Positions 1-9,372 of a stretch of DNA of 64,000 bases are shown here, piece after piece. Position 1 is the stretch's first letter. Each line of letters starts with the position of its first letter. The notes beneath the pieces are model-generated. The model saw only the letters and a program-made list of their open reading frames with translations. It made no database searches and was not told the origin of the DNA. The stretch comes from Pedobacter sp. L105 (lineage in GTDB: Bacteria; Bacteroidota; Bacteroidia; Sphingobacteriales; Sphingobacteriaceae), in contig NZ_LMUP01000008.1 in the NCBI RefSeq assembly GCF_009765875.1, positions 425,776 to 489,775 of the forward strand, read 5' to 3'. The translations under genes were made by a program, and so were the position numbers.

Positions 1-165
1 CGGGTCTCGCACAATCAGCAAAGGAGTCGCAGCGGCTGGCAACACCCACTTTCTGAGGGCTCCTTCAAAAATAATCAGGAAAAAATATATCCATACCCCT
101 CTCTTCAACCAGAGGTCCGGATCTGTTTTTACCTTTCTTTTATATATTGCTTTATTATTCTGCAT
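1..165 (-). CDS. Wzy-like O-antigen polymerase/ligase, N-terminal part (runs off left edge)
   Basis: An open frame of 55 codons begins at an ATG inside the last codons of the upstream glycosyltransferase gene (11-nt overlap) and stays open to the first base. After a basic N-terminus comes a hydrophobic segment (about residues 25-34) followed by EGALRKWVLPA and a PLLIVRDP motif. That pattern is typical of the start of O-antigen polymerase/ligase-like membrane proteins in Bacteroidota EPS operons. The overlap implies translational coupling, and a polymerase is otherwise missing from region A, so it fits the role. Only the N-terminus is visible, so the family call rests on a short motif. Confidence 0.6.
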   Translation of the reverse strand, partial: MQNNKAIYKRKVKTDPDLWLKRGVWIYFFLIIFEGALRKWVLPAAATPLLIVRDP

Positions 166-1405
166 TTAACCCGCTTAACTCTGCTACAATTTGATCTCCA
201 TAGCCTTTCCACGTATATTTTGCCGAATGAATCTTTGCTTTTTGCCCCATAATCTTCGTTGTTTCACGGTTATTGACATACCAGTTTAATTTTTCTGCGA
301 TAGCTTCCGGTGAACGGATGGGCACAAGAAAGCCTGTTTCTCCATCGATGATTAAATCCTCACCACCAGTATTTGGCGTGATCAGCAAGGGCAAACCCTG
401 GCTCATGGCCTCCTGCATTACCAGCGCACGGCCTTCCACAATTGAAGGCAGACAAAAAACATCACAGCTTCTCATCAGTTCCAATACTTGCGCATTCGGA
501 CGGCCTCTTTCATAAGTAAAATTCGAAAGCTCACTTTTATAAAATTCAAGAGGGGCAATTAAAGAGCCCATTACTACCAATTCAATTTTTTTAGGATCTA
601 ACATCTTAACGGCTGCAAAAAGATCTCCTAAGCCCTTCCTCTGTCCCAGGGAACCAGCAAAGAGCACCCTCAAAGGGCGGCTGGTATCCAGATCTTCCGG
701 TACTTCGGTCATGGACCTGGCTTCCGGCGATCCAAAGGGCGACATAATCAGCTGTTTTCCTTCAGCCCAGGCAGGTAGGGAATCCAAAACAAATTTCCCG
801 GGTCCTACAACCACATCGGCCAGCTCCAGCTCTCGTGTTTTACGTTCCAATTTCTCTTTAGAATCGTTAATAGCCCCACCCAGCGTAGTCACCCAGGCAG
901 GTAAACGTTCAGCCTCTTCAAACATTAAACCTCTCAGTGTTTCCCAATAAGCAATTGGCAGATCATATATACATTTTAACCCCAATGCTTTAGCTCGGGT
1001 AAATGTTTCTAACGCCCCGTCTTCATAAGCGTAAACGGCATCTACATCCTGCTGATGAAGTAAAACCGACAGGTATGCGGCTGTAGCCTTATCCAGGTCA
1101 CCATATACTTTATCAACACTGGCAAAACCAGTTTCATGTGCAATTGCACCTTTAAATCCTATTTTAGGCAAAATATTGCGTGATAATTCCAGCAAAGGCC
1201 GGGTATGAATATTGGCGAAATTAACAGGATAAGACCTTCTGATAAATTCTTTACGCAATTTTTGCGGCAAGATGCTCACCAGAAAGCTATCCGGATCCAT
1301 AGCCAGGGTGGTACAAAATTTAGCCAGTACTCCCGCCGCTTCAAATGACGAGATCACTGCTCTGACGTTTCGGTTCCCCGTAGGATGCGTTACAACAATT
1401 TTCAT
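155..1405 (-). CDS. Glycosyltransferase family 4 (GT-B fold)
   Basis: The 416-aa protein is a cytoplasmic nucleotide-sugar glycosyltransferase of the GT4 type, expected to add one sugar to the lipid-linked repeat unit. The C-terminal half carries the usual GT4 features: a phosphate-binding RVLFAGSLGQRKGLGDL segment near residue 247 and the E-x7-E type region SIVEGRALVMQEAMSQGLP near 320-340, followed by GGEDLIIDGETGFLV. It is the second-to-last visible gene of the region A operon, 13 nt downstream of an acyltransferase gene. The donor and acceptor sugars cannot be read from sequence. Confidence 0.88.
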   Translation of the reverse strand: MKIVVTHPTGNRNVRAVISSFEAAGVLAKFCTTLAMDPDSFLVSILPQKLRKEFIRRSYPVNFANIHTRPLLELSRNILPKIGFKGAIAHETGFASVDKVYGDLDKATAAYLSVLLHQQDVDAVYAYEDGALETFTRAKALGLKCIYDLPIAYWETLRGLMFEEAERLPAWVTTLGGAINDSKEKLERKTRELELADVVVGPGKFVLDSLPAWAEGKQLIMSPFGSPEARSMTEVPEDLDTSRPLRVLFAGSLGQRKGLGDLFAAVKMLDPKKIELVVMGSLIAPLEFYKSELSNFTYERGRPNAQVLELMRSCDVFCLPSIVEGRALVMQEAMSQGLPLLITPNTGGEDLIIDGETGFLVPIRSPEAIAEKLNWYVNNRETTKIMGQKAKIHSAKYTWKGYGDQIVAELSGLNAE

Positions 1406-1418
1406 AATTTTCTATTAT

Positions 1419-2012
1419 CTATCCAATTAACCATGCCCTGTTTGCCGCCAGGAATTCACATGGATCATAATTCAGTTCTTCAACCCTTTTTTTAGCAATC
1501 GGAACAGCAGGTACACCTACAACAATAGCTCCCGGTGCAACCGACTTACTCACTACAGCTCTGGCACCAACTACGGCACCTCTCCCAATCGTAACTCCCG
1601 GAAGGATCATTGATCCGGTTCCAATCCAGGCGTAATCTTCTATAATGACTTTCCCTTTTACGTGTTTCCACTCCGGATCAGAAACATCATGTGAAGCAGT
1701 AATAATCTCTACCCCATCGTTAATGCAAACCTTATCCCCAATAATAACTTCATCATGCAGGGCGATATTTACCCTGCCTAAAAAAGACTGGCTGCCAATA
1801 GTCAGGTTACTTTTATGCCCGTCTACTTTCACCTCGCCAATCTCTGCACGCTCATGTATCTTCGCGCCTTTTCTTACCAGCCCTGAACGCTTCCTGTTCC
1901 GCTTCGATAAAGAAGACAACAACATTATCCTTTTAGCCCAGGCCTTATAAAACTGTTTCGAAGTGACCGGAAATTTAGCCCTGTTTTTCCATAAAAATCC
2001 TAAACCTGCCAT
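1419..2012 (-). CDS. Hexapeptide-repeat O-acetyltransferase (WcaF/Vat-like)
   Basis: The 197-aa protein has a left-handed beta-helix made of hexapeptide repeats (LTIGSQSF, VIIGDKVCINDGV, VIIEDYAWIGTGSMILPGVTIGRGAVVGARAVV) ending in GAIVVGVPAVPI, the standard C-terminus of WcaF/maltose-acetyltransferase-like enzymes. The ASHD segment near residue 110 supplies the likely catalytic histidine. The role is probably acetyl-CoA-dependent O-acetylation of an EPS sugar in the cytoplasm. The gene lies 1 nt from the upstream glycosyltransferase gene, so the two are co-transcribed. The basic N-terminus (about 50 residues) is longer than in minimal family members. Confidence 0.88.
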   Translation of the reverse strand: MAGLGFLWKNRAKFPVTSKQFYKAWAKRIMLLSSLSKRNRKRSGLVRKGAKIHERAEIGEVKVDGHKSNLTIGSQSFLGRVNIALHDEVIIGDKVCINDGVEIITASHDVSDPEWKHVKGKVIIEDYAWIGTGSMILPGVTIGRGAVVGARAVVSKSVAPGAIVVGVPAVPIAKKRVEELNYDPCEFLAANRAWLIG

Positions 2013-2013
2013 A

Positions 2014-3144
2014 TCAATTAATTATCAATAAGTTATCAATAAACTGTTCTGATAGTGCTGAAAGCGTTGGCACATACGAAAAATCTGGCTTGGTACTAAA
2101 AAAGCTTTCCAGGTTCCCTTTTTTATATTCCATGATATGATAAGGGTTCTCTGCCAGTTTAATCTTTGGTGTCCATGGCCGGGAAACGCACAATAAATGA
2201 ATCCCGTGATCACGCATAGCTGATACAGAGCCACTTTTTTCTACCAGGGCAATCGGGGTAGTAAAAACTCCAAACACCGCCTTTTCGAGTAATTCGGATA
2301 CTTTCTCTGCCGGATGCTCCCCTAACTGTGTTACATTTAATCCCGCAGCTTCCCATTCCCTCACCCAATTTTCCTGCTCTTTACCGGCTCTGCCAATAAT
2401 GACCAGGTTAATTTCAATTTGTTGACGGCTCGCATAATCAGCCACTTCCTGTGCAAATTCATGGATAGGCGTACCTATATGGATACCGCCAAAAATCACC
2501 AGGTCCATTTTTTTATCAATAACAATATCCCTGTTAATTTTTTCTTTGATAACCCCGGGATGAGAAACCAAAATATTTGAAAACAAAGGCAGTAAAGTTA
2601 CTTTAGCGCCAAGTTTTTCTAATTGTTTTTTATAAAGGTCTGTATGTGTATGAACCACTGCCGGCTGTAATGCCTTTATCAAGTTTCCGGCAAGATAACG
2701 TTGTAAACCGCCCCAAATCAGTTCCTTTGTATTACTTTCCACCGTCATGCCAATCCACAGTTCGTGGAACATGATATGCCACTTTCTTCCTTTACCAATT
2801 CCCTTAAGCTTTTTAGCCAGGCCAAAGATCAGGCCCTTCGGGTCAAAGGAAAAAGGCACATATTGCAGACTTAACCAATCCGGGTTAAACTGATCAATAC
2901 GTTCTTTGATCAATTGTGTTCCCTCAGCTTTATCTAAGCCTGCCGGTATTCTCAATATAGGAAGCAAACCATCATCTGGCTGGCCTCCTTCCGTTATTAC
3001 CGCAGAAATATGACGGTCATTGATTGAAATTAAAGAAACAAGATGGCCATGGCGAAGCAGGTCAAGACTTAAACGCCTAACATAATCACCAACACCATCA
3101 CGTCCCAGTTCTAAGGAACCGCATAAGAAAGTTATCCTCATCAT
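2014..3144 (-). CDS. GT4-like glycosyltransferase
   Basis: The 376-aa protein starts with RITFLCGSLELGRDGVGDY, the glycine-rich first loop of GT-B glycosyltransferases, and has a second Rossmann-like half starting around LVIFGGIHIGTP (residue about 215). The usual E-x7-E motif is weak: the corresponding stretch reads TPIALVEKSGSVSAMRDHGIH, so this is a divergent GT4 member. It sits in the region A operon between two hexapeptide acyltransferase genes. The start could be either of two adjacent ATGs. The role in EPS repeat-unit assembly is inferred from context. Confidence 0.78.
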   Translation of the reverse strand: MMRITFLCGSLELGRDGVGDYVRRLSLDLLRHGHLVSLISINDRHISAVITEGGQPDDGLLPILRIPAGLDKAEGTQLIKERIDQFNPDWLSLQYVPFSFDPKGLIFGLAKKLKGIGKGRKWHIMFHELWIGMTVESNTKELIWGGLQRYLAGNLIKALQPAVVHTHTDLYKKQLEKLGAKVTLLPLFSNILVSHPGVIKEKINRDIVIDKKMDLVIFGGIHIGTPIHEFAQEVADYASRQQIEINLVIIGRAGKEQENWVREWEAAGLNVTQLGEHPAEKVSELLEKAVFGVFTTPIALVEKSGSVSAMRDHGIHLLCVSRPWTPKIKLAENPYHIMEYKKGNLESFFSTKPDFSYVPTLSALSEQFIDNLLIIN

Positions 3145-3160
3145 TAATCAATCATACTAA

Positions 3161-3733
3161 TTATTTTCTCTCTCCAATTTTTTTTGCCGGAACACCGCCC
3201 CAAATCTCATTGGGCAAAATAGATTTAGTCACCACAGCACCTGCAGCAACTACAGCACCGTCGCCAATGTCCACACCTTTCAAAATCACTACATTGCAGC
3301 CCAGCCACACATTACTGCCTATCCTGATTGCCTTTTCAGGCCCATGCTGGTTTCTCATCAGCGTTCCCTGCTCAATCCCATGGTCGTGGTCAATAAACCG
3401 GCAGCCCGCAGCAATTAAACTATCGGCGCCTACATCTATGCCAAGACGTATATTAAACTCACAGCCAGCGCCAATAAATACGTGATCTTCAATTCTGATA
3501 CAGGGGCCCGGTTTTCTGATGCCGTCAAACTTAAAACTGATCATTTTCTCCAAAACACATTGACTGCCAATCCTCACCTGATGGGGCCAGGTTACATATA
3601 ATTTGGGCAATACAGTTCCTTTCCCAACCTTCATTCCAAGAAAACTGAACCATATTTTACGGAACAGGCTGCAGAATTTTGCACCATAGCGGAATCTAAT
3701 GACAAAAAGTGCTTGTTGAATAATGTATTTCAT
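3161..3733 (-). CDS. Hexapeptide-repeat acyltransferase
   Basis: The 190-aa protein is a left-handed beta-helix acyltransferase. Repeats run from about residue 50 (VRIGSQCVLEKMI, IRIEDHVFIGAGCEFNI, IRIGSNVWLGCNVVILKGVDIGDGAVVAAGAVVTKSI) to PNEIWGGVPAKKIGERK, the conserved C-terminal loop of the family. A DHDHG stretch near residue 117 likely holds the catalytic histidine. The start codon overlaps the stop of the upstream gene by 4 nt (ATGA), indicating translational coupling. This is the second acetyltransferase in region A, so the polymer may be modified at two positions. Confidence 0.87.
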   Translation of the reverse strand: MKYIIQQALFVIRFRYGAKFCSLFRKIWFSFLGMKVGKGTVLPKLYVTWPHQVRIGSQCVLEKMISFKFDGIRKPGPCIRIEDHVFIGAGCEFNIRLGIDVGADSLIAAGCRFIDHDHGIEQGTLMRNQHGPEKAIRIGSNVWLGCNVVILKGVDIGDGAVVAAGAVVTKSILPNEIWGGVPAKKIGERK

Positions 3734-4713
3734 TTTTTATAAAACCTGTTCAATATAATGGCAAATGCCATTGCCATTTTTTTTCTTTTGATATATCCCC
3801 CAGAGTAGGCCTTTATTGGTCCTTCAGCACTTTTCCAATATTCACGATCAACCAAACGCGGTGATTTTCCGCCTATAGATTGTCGGATTATTTTCCAGTT
3901 CCATGGTTTGGGTTGTCCCAGGGCATGAGGCATAATCGTTAATCCCGCCCTAAAGCCCATTCCTTCCTGTGTAATTAAACTCGTTTCACCATCCCAGGCT
4001 TCTACAGTTGCGTTTAAAGCATCCTGATCTGTTTTACCGAATGGGGCAAAAGGACCCTGGGCATCTTCCGCTAACTGTGATCCAGTAGTAAATGCAGATT
4101 TACTAAGTCCTCCGATTGTGAGTGCCATGCCTTCCTGAACACGTTTCCACATCTCCAAAAAGCTGCGATCATTACGGCCAACTCCTGTAAACCCCCCATT
4201 TACATAAATTTGGTCTTTGAACTTCAAGGTGATATCAAGTGTAGCAAAATATTTTCTCCAGGCAATCCTCGTAGGGTGATTCTTTGTCAGGGGCGAATTA
4301 ATATCCTCACATAAAGCAACTCCACTTTCGACCCATCTTTCAAAAAAGAACCACGGGGCAGTAATCACAATATCCGGATCAAAATAATATATGGCATCTG
4401 CTCTCGCAGCTAAACCATCCCATAATTTAAGCATAAAATCAGGCTTATAATTGGTGAGGTGATAATCTGTATCCAATGGGAGAAAATGTATGTTAAAGTC
4501 ATTACTGATTTTCAAGGTTACAGCATCTTTCCAATCCAAAGCTACATCTGAATTCGCTGCTGAGGCCCATACAGGCAATTTCCCACGGTAACCAGCATAT
4601 ATGGAGCCTCGGAAACCCTGTTTAAACAGAGAATTTGCAAGAGAAGCGACACCAAAATGATAATTTCCTTCGAACAGTGTACAAACAGCTGAATTTTTAA
4701 CAATCTCCATCAA
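3730..4713 (-). CDS. GT-A fold (GT8-like) nucleotide-sugar transferase
   Basis: The 327-aa protein begins with a CTLFEGNYHFGVASLANSL stretch typical of GT8-like enzymes, in which a sugar-nucleotide binding strand follows the N-terminus. A metal-binding DxD motif is visible as YYFDPDIVI near residue 115, and an acceptor-side YVNGGFTGVGR loop near 170. Length and layout resemble Bacteroidota nucleotide-diphospho-sugar transferases annotated only by fold. It lies in the region A EPS operon, 8 nt after the upstream GT2 gene. A glycosyltransferase role in EPS assembly is likely; substrate unknown. Confidence 0.72.
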   Translation of the reverse strand: MMEIVKNSAVCTLFEGNYHFGVASLANSLFKQGFRGSIYAGYRGKLPVWASAANSDVALDWKDAVTLKISNDFNIHFLPLDTDYHLTNYKPDFMLKLWDGLAARADAIYYFDPDIVITAPWFFFERWVESGVALCEDINSPLTKNHPTRIAWRKYFATLDITLKFKDQIYVNGGFTGVGRNDRSFLEMWKRVQEGMALTIGGLSKSAFTTGSQLAEDAQGPFAPFGKTDQDALNATVEAWDGETSLITQEGMGFRAGLTIMPHALGQPKPWNWKIIRQSIGGKSPRLVDREYWKSAEGPIKAYSGGYIKRKKMAMAFAIILNRFYKK

Positions 4714-4720
4714 TAATTTT

Positions 4721-5707
4721 TTAATATATACTTGGGTAATATGCGCTCTTACGAATTAGCCTTCCGATATGATAATAAAGGGAAGATCCTTCTTTTGCTT
4801 TTAATAATCCGGAAAGCAACCAATCACTTTGGATAATATCCAATGCAGTTTGAAGAAAGTAATTAGATACTGCTGTATTTCCGGACAATCTTGGATAATA
4901 ATTCTCTCTCTTTTGATAATCGTTAAGTAACCACGATAGCACCACTCCTTTTGCCCTTCTCCTGGCTTTTGCAGATTGTGGATCATTTAATAGCTTGAGC
5001 TGCTTTTCGATATCAATATACAGTAGTGGCCAACAATCTGTTGTGATAGCTTGTGAAGACTGAGCATCCTGATCAGGGTGCCGCCTCCAAAAATTAATAG
5101 GTTTATTCACCGAATGAAGATTCAATGCTGAGGCATTACTATAAATCCACAGCCAGTCATTGCCGCTATGGGGTTTTTCCACGAAAGGCATTTCTTGTAC
5201 TTTGGATTTTTTAATAATAGAAAGCACAGAGAAGCCCGGACCATTTTCTATTGCATCTTTTATCAGAAAAACAGGATCCATTTTACCTGACGGAAAATCC
5301 CTCAGTGTCTTAGCACTCTCTTTGTCTGTGGTAAAAATAGAAAACGAACCAAAGAAAACATCCACTTCCGGGTTTTCCCGAAAAGCAGCAAGAAACAAAG
5401 TATAAGCATCTGGCTCGATAAGATCATCACTACACAATATCGATACAAATTCACTTGTTGATAAGGAGATTCCATGGTTCCAATTTCCAAAGAGCCCGAT
5501 ATTTGAAGAGTTTTTAAAATATTTTATCCTGGTATCCTGAAAGGTGTTACATATTTCCTGAAATTCGTCATGCGGTGAATTGTCATCAACCACAACCACC
5601 TCTCCACACCCAACTACGTTAAGTGCAGACAAAAGAGCCTCACGAAACCCAAAAATTCGTTTGTAAACTGGTATAATAATGGAATAAGTTGGATTGTCCA
5701 TAGTCAT
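4721..5707 (-). CDS. Glycosyltransferase family 2
   Basis: The 328-aa protein has an N-terminal GT-A domain: YSIIIPVYKR, then VVVVDDNSPHDEF with the first nucleotide-binding aspartates, and SILCSDDLIEPDAY as the DxD-type metal site near residue 95. The C-terminal third is helical with no clear membrane segment. Its ATG abuts the stop codon of the flippase gene, and an alternative ATG lies two codons in. It is a probable inverting sugar transferase of the region A repeat unit. Confidence 0.9.
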   Translation of the reverse strand: MTMDNPTYSIIIPVYKRIFGFREALLSALNVVGCGEVVVVDDNSPHDEFQEICNTFQDTRIKYFKNSSNIGLFGNWNHGISLSTSEFVSILCSDDLIEPDAYTLFLAAFRENPEVDVFFGSFSIFTTDKESAKTLRDFPSGKMDPVFLIKDAIENGPGFSVLSIIKKSKVQEMPFVEKPHSGNDWLWIYSNASALNLHSVNKPINFWRRHPDQDAQSSQAITTDCWPLLYIDIEKQLKLLNDPQSAKARRRAKGVVLSWLLNDYQKRENYYPRLSGNTAVSNYFLQTALDIIQSDWLLSGLLKAKEGSSLYYHIGRLIRKSAYYPSIY

Positions 5708-7018
5708 TTAGATTTGTGGTAAAGCATTAGGCTTCAGTTTTATAATTCTATAGGCAAAATATACAAAGTACATACACAAGCCGAACGTCGCATTGATAAT
5801 GGAATATATTAATACATTCGTTGTATTTGACAAGTCGAAGAAGGTGATCAATAAAACCTGAACCAATATACTCAGTGTAATACTGATCAACGGAGAAATA
5901 ATCCATCCCCTTGAAACAAGAAGAGAGTAAATAATACCAACTACCATAGATATACATCCGGATAAAGTACTTAATACCACTTCCTTGTTTAAATTAGAAT
6001 ATCCTTTCCCTAAAATAAACAAGACCTGATGTGGAAATAAATAAACCATCCCAGAGATGACCGCACTCAATACAGCCAGAATAAAAAATACCTGTAAGAA
6101 ACGCGTTAACAAAGGTTTTCTTTCCTCTGGCAAGCGTGCAAACCGGGGAATGATCAATGTAGCAAAGAGTGTAGTCAAAATGGTAAGCAACGTGGTCAGC
6201 CGTCCCAGTGCACCTATCTGAGCAATGGAAGATGTGCTCCCATATACAGAAATTAGCCATATCGTAATCTGACCTGAGATGCAATAATATATTGTACCTG
6301 GCAAGGTCCGCTTGACCATAAACAAAATATCTTTTTTTACGGCAGGATTTGGCGCGGCATTTAGGTTGGCAAATTTTCCGGTAATGATGCGCAGTTTTAT
6401 GTTAGCCCAAATTCGTGGGATACCATTTGCCAATACAGCAATGGCAGTAAAAGGTAGAAAAAACAGTCCGCCGGCAATCATCACAAACCGCAATATATTT
6501 GCCCATATCTGATTTTTTTGCAGCGCAACTATATCCTGATTAAGTTTAACAGGCACCTCCAGTAAACTATCTGTCAACTGTGCATAAAAGGCTGGTATCA
6601 AAGCTACTGCAATTGTTAAGGCTGTAAGCCATCCTGCCTGATGTTTTATCAATAAATAGAACAATATTGGCAGGGAAATCGCCAGACTGCCCACCGCGAA
6701 CTTTTGCCTCAGCGCTATGCCGGTAGCCACAACACTGCCCAATTCATCTTTATCCCGCCACACTTTAGCTCCACTGGATAATACGCCATTCGTAATTCCA
6801 CCATCAGCTAAAGCAGTGATCGTTCCAAGCATTGTATTCGCTAGTGTATATAAAGCATATTCAGGAGTAGAAACCAGTCTGATAATAATTATCCCGCTGA
6901 TCAATCCAAGTCCCTGCACGAGCATTTGTGCTGAACCTGTTACCGATATCAGTTTACCCCATTGATAAGCTCTGGCATATTTAGGATCGGTACTCAATTT
7001 GTTAATGAAGGCCCTCAT
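5708..7018 (-). CDS. wzx: Wzx-type polysaccharide flippase (MATE/MVF superfamily)
   Basis: The 436-aa integral membrane protein has about 12 hydrophobic segments spread along its length. The N-terminal helices (GSAQMLVQGLGLISGIIIIRLVSTPEYALYTLA, read in parts) match the lipopolysaccharide-flippase subfamily, in which the PEYALYTL motif follows helix 1. It would move the undecaprenyl-linked repeat unit across the inner membrane. It sits directly between the tyrosine kinase gene wzc (2-nt gap) and the glycosyltransferase block, the expected place in a Wzx/Wzy operon. No truncation is seen. Confidence 0.88.
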   Translation of the reverse strand: MRAFINKLSTDPKYARAYQWGKLISVTGSAQMLVQGLGLISGIIIIRLVSTPEYALYTLANTMLGTITALADGGITNGVLSSGAKVWRDKDELGSVVATGIALRQKFAVGSLAISLPILFYLLIKHQAGWLTALTIAVALIPAFYAQLTDSLLEVPVKLNQDIVALQKNQIWANILRFVMIAGGLFFLPFTAIAVLANGIPRIWANIKLRIITGKFANLNAAPNPAVKKDILFMVKRTLPGTIYYCISGQITIWLISVYGSTSSIAQIGALGRLTTLLTILTTLFATLIIPRFARLPEERKPLLTRFLQVFFILAVLSAVISGMVYLFPHQVLFILGKGYSNLNKEVVLSTLSGCISMVVGIIYSLLVSRGWIISPLISITLSILVQVLLITFFDLSNTTNVLIYSIINATFGLCMYFVYFAYRIIKLKPNALPQI

Positions 7019-7020
7019 GA

Positions 7021-9342
7021 CTATTTATTAAAAATCCTGGCAAAAAATCCTTTTTTCTCAAGGTCTATACCGTAGCCGTAACCATAACCGTAAGCACTAT
7101 CATTCTTGACGTCATTCATCAGAATAGCTATATTTTTCATTTTCTTATTACGGTAAATTTCCTGAGGAATATCCAATTGGTCTTTGATGGTAAAGCCTTG
7201 CCTTACCACATACAAAGTAAGGTCTGCATATTTACTCAACAGCTGCGCATCTGTAACCATCCCTATTGGTGGTGCATCTATGATAATATAGTCAAATTCA
7301 TGCACCAGGCTATCCATTAACGTATCAGTGCGTGAATTCAGGATAATTTCTGTAGGATTGGGTGGTATATTACCTGAACTAATCAAAAATAAATTGCTAT
7401 TCGTACCTGATGGTTTAATAATGTCAGCAATTTTAATCTCAGGAGAGACAATATAATTGGTAAACCCTACATCATTAGTGATCTTTAATTTATTTGAAAG
7501 ATTTGGTTTCCGAAGGTCCATCTCCATCACCACTACCTTTTTACCGGAAATAGCAATTGCAGTGGCCAGGTTCAGCGCAATAAATGACTTTCCTTCTCCA
7601 GACATACTGGATGTCATTAATATGGTTTTCTCATTTCCGCTTAAAAAGAAAGCAAGGTTGGTCCTCAATGATCTGAACTGTTCAGAAATCGGCGTTCTGG
7701 ATCCCTGAGAAACAACTATTGAACCATCTTCCATTGTGCCTTTCCCAAGTTCTCCAATAATTGCCACTTGTGTAAGACCGGCAACCTGTTCCTTAGAGCT
7801 GATTCTGGAATCCATTGAACTCCTCAGGAAAATAATTGCAAAAGGTAAAAACAACCCAAATATCACACCATAAGCCATTACATTTGTCCTGATGGGGCTT
7901 ATTGGACCTTCGGATAAAGGCGGTTCAATAATCTTACAGCTAGAAATATTTGATGTCTTTGAAATTGCTGTTTCTTCTCTTTTTTGTAAGAGAAAAACAT
8001 ATAAAGTCTGCTTGATCTCCTGTTGCCGGGTTAAATCAAGGTATTTCCTCTCCACTGCAGGTACTTTGTGCACTTGTCCTGATAAGGCGCCAGAACGTGC
8101 ATCTATCTTAGATTTTGTAATTGTTAAAGATTTTTTAAGGCTTCTTAAACTGGATAACATATCTTGTTTGGCGCCTGCAATTTGTCCATTGAGGCCTTGC
8201 ATATATGGATTGTCCTCTGTTTGGCTCAGACTTGCTTTTTCTTTTGCTAAAACGATCGTATTGTACCTGTCTACCAGTGCAGCAAAAGAAGGATCTTCTA
8301 GTAAGGCGCCACTGGGAACTATTCTCTGATTTGGACCGGCATCCAACAAAAATTTCTCTATAGAATTCAGTACACTCAATTTGATGTCTGCCTGATCATG
8401 TTGTGTGTTGTAATCACCGGTTGAAGTGATCAACAGGGTTGATTGAGCAGCTATATCGGCTATTTTATTCTCTTGTTTAAAATTTTGTACATCTCCTTCA
8501 ATATGACCAAGTTCCTGACTTACATAAATCAGACGGTTGTCTATAAAAGCAATGGTACTGTCTGCGATTTTATTTTTGTCGTCAATATTACTTTTTATAT
8601 ACTCGTCGATTAATTTACTCAAAACATCTTCCCCAAATTTTGGCAAAGGATTGGTGTAAGTCAGAGCGATAATATCTACCAGCTTCACAGGAATATTGAC
8701 TTCTATATTTTTCATCAAAGCGCCGACAGACTGACCAATAGTAGAGACCTGAACGATGTAAGTTGCATTTTTATCAGCAACACCAATTCCAGGCTCAATT
8801 TCAACTTTGCCAAGATTTGGTAAAATAAATGGCTGATACAGACTTACATGTTTATTGATGACCTCGTTAAATACATTAACTTTAGCCCCGTCCATTTTGA
8901 CCTGAACGGTATAAGGTTTAATGCTGTCAGGAGACCCAAATATTTTGAGTACGAATGGTGAGGATTTATAAAGGTTAACCGAAATTAATTGTCCTTTATG
9001 GGAATAACTGATATAAGACTTTAAATCTCTAGCCACTTTCTCCATCAAATGCTTCGTTTTTAATATCTCAGCTTCAGCTTCAACAGTATTAGCTGAGCCC
9101 TTACCTCCCAAAGCCTGAGTCAGTGCGTCCATTCCTGCCGTGGTGTTGCTTTGATCGCTGGCAATCAAAATTCTACTCGTTGACTTGTAAATAGGAGCCG
9201 TATAACGCAGGTATAAATAAGACATGAAAACGCAGATGATCAACGAGATGACGAACCAGTACCAATTGTTCAGCATTGTTGAACTCAGGACTTTGAAATT
9301 GATCTTATTCTTTTCAACAAAAATATCTTCTTGAGGAGGCAT
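7021..9342 (-). CDS. wzc: Wzc-type polysaccharide co-polymerase with BY-kinase domain
   Basis: The 773-aa inner-membrane protein combines a Wzz domain (membrane helix near residues 27-50), a coiled-coil periplasmic region, a GNVR-type segment with a second membrane helix near 490-510, and a cytosolic tyrosine kinase. Walker A is SSMSGEGKS near residue 580, Walker A' is VVVMEMDLRKPN and Walker B is YIIIDAPPIG near 685. The C-terminus carries the tyrosine cluster: Tyr751, 753, 755 and 757 alternate with glycine. These are the expected autophosphorylation sites, removed by the phosphatase encoded upstream. It controls chain length and couples polymerisation to Wza export. Confidence 0.95.
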   Translation of the reverse strand: MPPQEDIFVEKNKINFKVLSSTMLNNWYWFVISLIICVFMSYLYLRYTAPIYKSTSRILIASDQSNTTAGMDALTQALGGKGSANTVEAEAEILKTKHLMEKVARDLKSYISYSHKGQLISVNLYKSSPFVLKIFGSPDSIKPYTVQVKMDGAKVNVFNEVINKHVSLYQPFILPNLGKVEIEPGIGVADKNATYIVQVSTIGQSVGALMKNIEVNIPVKLVDIIALTYTNPLPKFGEDVLSKLIDEYIKSNIDDKNKIADSTIAFIDNRLIYVSQELGHIEGDVQNFKQENKIADIAAQSTLLITSTGDYNTQHDQADIKLSVLNSIEKFLLDAGPNQRIVPSGALLEDPSFAALVDRYNTIVLAKEKASLSQTEDNPYMQGLNGQIAGAKQDMLSSLRSLKKSLTITKSKIDARSGALSGQVHKVPAVERKYLDLTRQQEIKQTLYVFLLQKREETAISKTSNISSCKIIEPPLSEGPISPIRTNVMAYGVIFGLFLPFAIIFLRSSMDSRISSKEQVAGLTQVAIIGELGKGTMEDGSIVVSQGSRTPISEQFRSLRTNLAFFLSGNEKTILMTSSMSGEGKSFIALNLATAIAISGKKVVVMEMDLRKPNLSNKLKITNDVGFTNYIVSPEIKIADIIKPSGTNSNLFLISSGNIPPNPTEIILNSRTDTLMDSLVHEFDYIIIDAPPIGMVTDAQLLSKYADLTLYVVRQGFTIKDQLDIPQEIYRNKKMKNIAILMNDVKNDSAYGYGYGYGIDLEKKGFFARIFNK

Positions 9343-9372
9343 ATGATTAAATATAGGTAAACACTGGTCTAA

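Noticed and set aside
7892..8329. Plus-strand open frame of 145 codons
   Set aside because: It lies entirely opposite the wzc kinase gene, whose motifs are intact; the plus-strand product has no recognisable features.
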